Assembly (NCBI RefSeq): GCF_009749525.1
Contig: NZ_WOAC01000001.1
Coordinates: forward strand, 372,001-436,000
Reading direction: 5' to 3'
DNA from: Mesorhizobium xinjiangense
GTDB taxonomy: Bacteria; Pseudomonadota; Alphaproteobacteria; Rhizobiales; Rhizobiaceae
DNA length: 64,000 nucleotides
Both the position numbers and the translations under genes were made by a program. Numbering within the stretch: the stretch's first letter is position 1; each line of letters begins with the position of its first letter. The notes under the pieces are model-generated. The model saw only the letters and a list, made by a program, of their open reading frames with translations. It was not told the DNA's origin and made no database searches. Positions 63,659 through 64,000 of the stretch are shown piece by piece.

Positions 63659-64000
63659 ATGACTGATTTCCGTACGCCGCTCGGCAAGGTGCGCGGCCTC
63701 GGTTCGGCCAAGGAAGGAACCGATCATTTCTGGCACCAGCGTTTGACGGCGGCAGCCAACATCCCGCTGATCCTGTTCTTCATCGGTTTCCTGATCGCGA
63801 TCAACGGCGCCGATTACGAAGCGACGCGGGCGGCGATCGCCAACCCCTTCGTCAATCTGATGCTCATGCTGATGATCGTGTCCGGCCTCGTCCATATGCG
63901 GCTCGGCATGCAGGTCGTCATCGAGGACTATGTGCATGCCGAGGGCGTTAAAATCATCCTGCTCGTGCTCAGCACATTCTTCACGATCGCCGTCGGGCTC
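63659..64000 (+). CDS. sdhD: Succinate dehydrogenase membrane anchor subunit (3' end cut by window edge)
   Basis: Second membrane anchor of complex II; 114 codons are visible before the window ends, with three helices and the quinone/haem-site residues in MLMLMIVSGLVHMRLGMQVVIEDYVHAEG. Starts MTDFRTPLGKVRGLGSAKEG, as in other rhizobia. Overlap-free, two bases after sdhC. sdhA and sdhB are expected beyond the right edge. Confidence 0.95.
   Translation, partial: MTDFRTPLGKVRGLGSAKEGTDHFWHQRLTAAANIPLILFFIGFLIAINGADYEATRAAIANPFVNLMLMLMIVSGLVHMRLGMQVVIEDYVHAEGVKIILLVLSTFFTIAVGL

Overview
The window is 64 kb of GC-rich (about 63-65 %) chromosome from an alphaproteobacterium of the order Hyphomicrobiales (Rhizobiales), most like the Phyllobacteriaceae/Mesorhizobium group. 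The evidence is gene content and order: acnA-ccmABCDG, ispZ-ftsY-mtaB-dapF, the mdh-suc-lpd operon, IalB, Omp19-like, DUF2794 and DUF1328 proteins, plus dispersed RIME-like palindromic repeats. It is mostly core genome with a few accessory insertions. The assignment is by recognition, not by a database search.

Layout. 1-3.2 kb: a TRAP transporter (dctM partial, dctQ, dctP). 3.5-9.3 kb: LysE exporter, rlmN, TetR regulator, IalB protein, DUF1232, phhB, low-molecular-weight phosphatase, thpR. 9.4-14.4 kb: tesA-type esterase facing a ybbA-ybbP ABC exporter, then a YbhL/Bax-inhibitor protein with a structured RNA leader. 14.5-16.7 kb: GNAT, DUF2794, a probable small RNA, DUF1223. 16.9-22.8 kb: acnA facing ccmABCDG, with a near-consensus Irr box between them. 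22.9-28.3 kb: PPOX protein, ispZ, ftsY, mtaB, dapF, DUF1328. 28.3-30.2 kb: a metallo-hydrolase and a vapBC module whose toxin gene is broken by a 113-bp repeat.

30.5-43.8 kb: Omp19-like lipoprotein, zapE, then the TCA-cycle operon mdh-sucC-[cupin-RHH]-sucD-sucA-sucB-[lysE-VOC-secreted protein]-lpdA, closed by a strong terminator. It encodes malate dehydrogenase, succinyl-CoA synthetase and the three subunits of 2-oxoglutarate dehydrogenase, with non-TCA genes (brackets) inserted at two points. 43.9-49.9 kb: small exported/membrane proteins, TraB/GumN, xerC, rimM-trmD, safE, rplS.

50-58.9 kb is the most accessory part: a flippase, polysaccharide pyruvyl transferase, sulfotransferase and glycosyltransferase (a candidate surface-polysaccharide decoration cluster, preceded by five 14-bp tandem repeats), an amino-acid ABC binding protein and permease without an ATPase, a methyltransferase, a cyclase-family protein and MgtC. 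59-64 kb: leuC, a ClpP/SppA-like periplasmic protease, small exported proteins, GNAT, MliC-like lipoprotein, then sdhC and sdhD (cut by the right edge).

The sequence itself gives three main points. Three copies of a 113-bp two-hairpin repeat (RIME1-like) occur, one of which splits vapC so exactly that removing it restores an open frame. Several regulatory elements can be read: a ybhL leader with a possible pseudoknot, an Irr box, a 12-mer shared upstream of mdh and sdhC, and a probable terminator-ended small RNA near 15.8-15.96 kb. No rRNA, tRNA, CRISPR array, prophage or transposase gene was seen.
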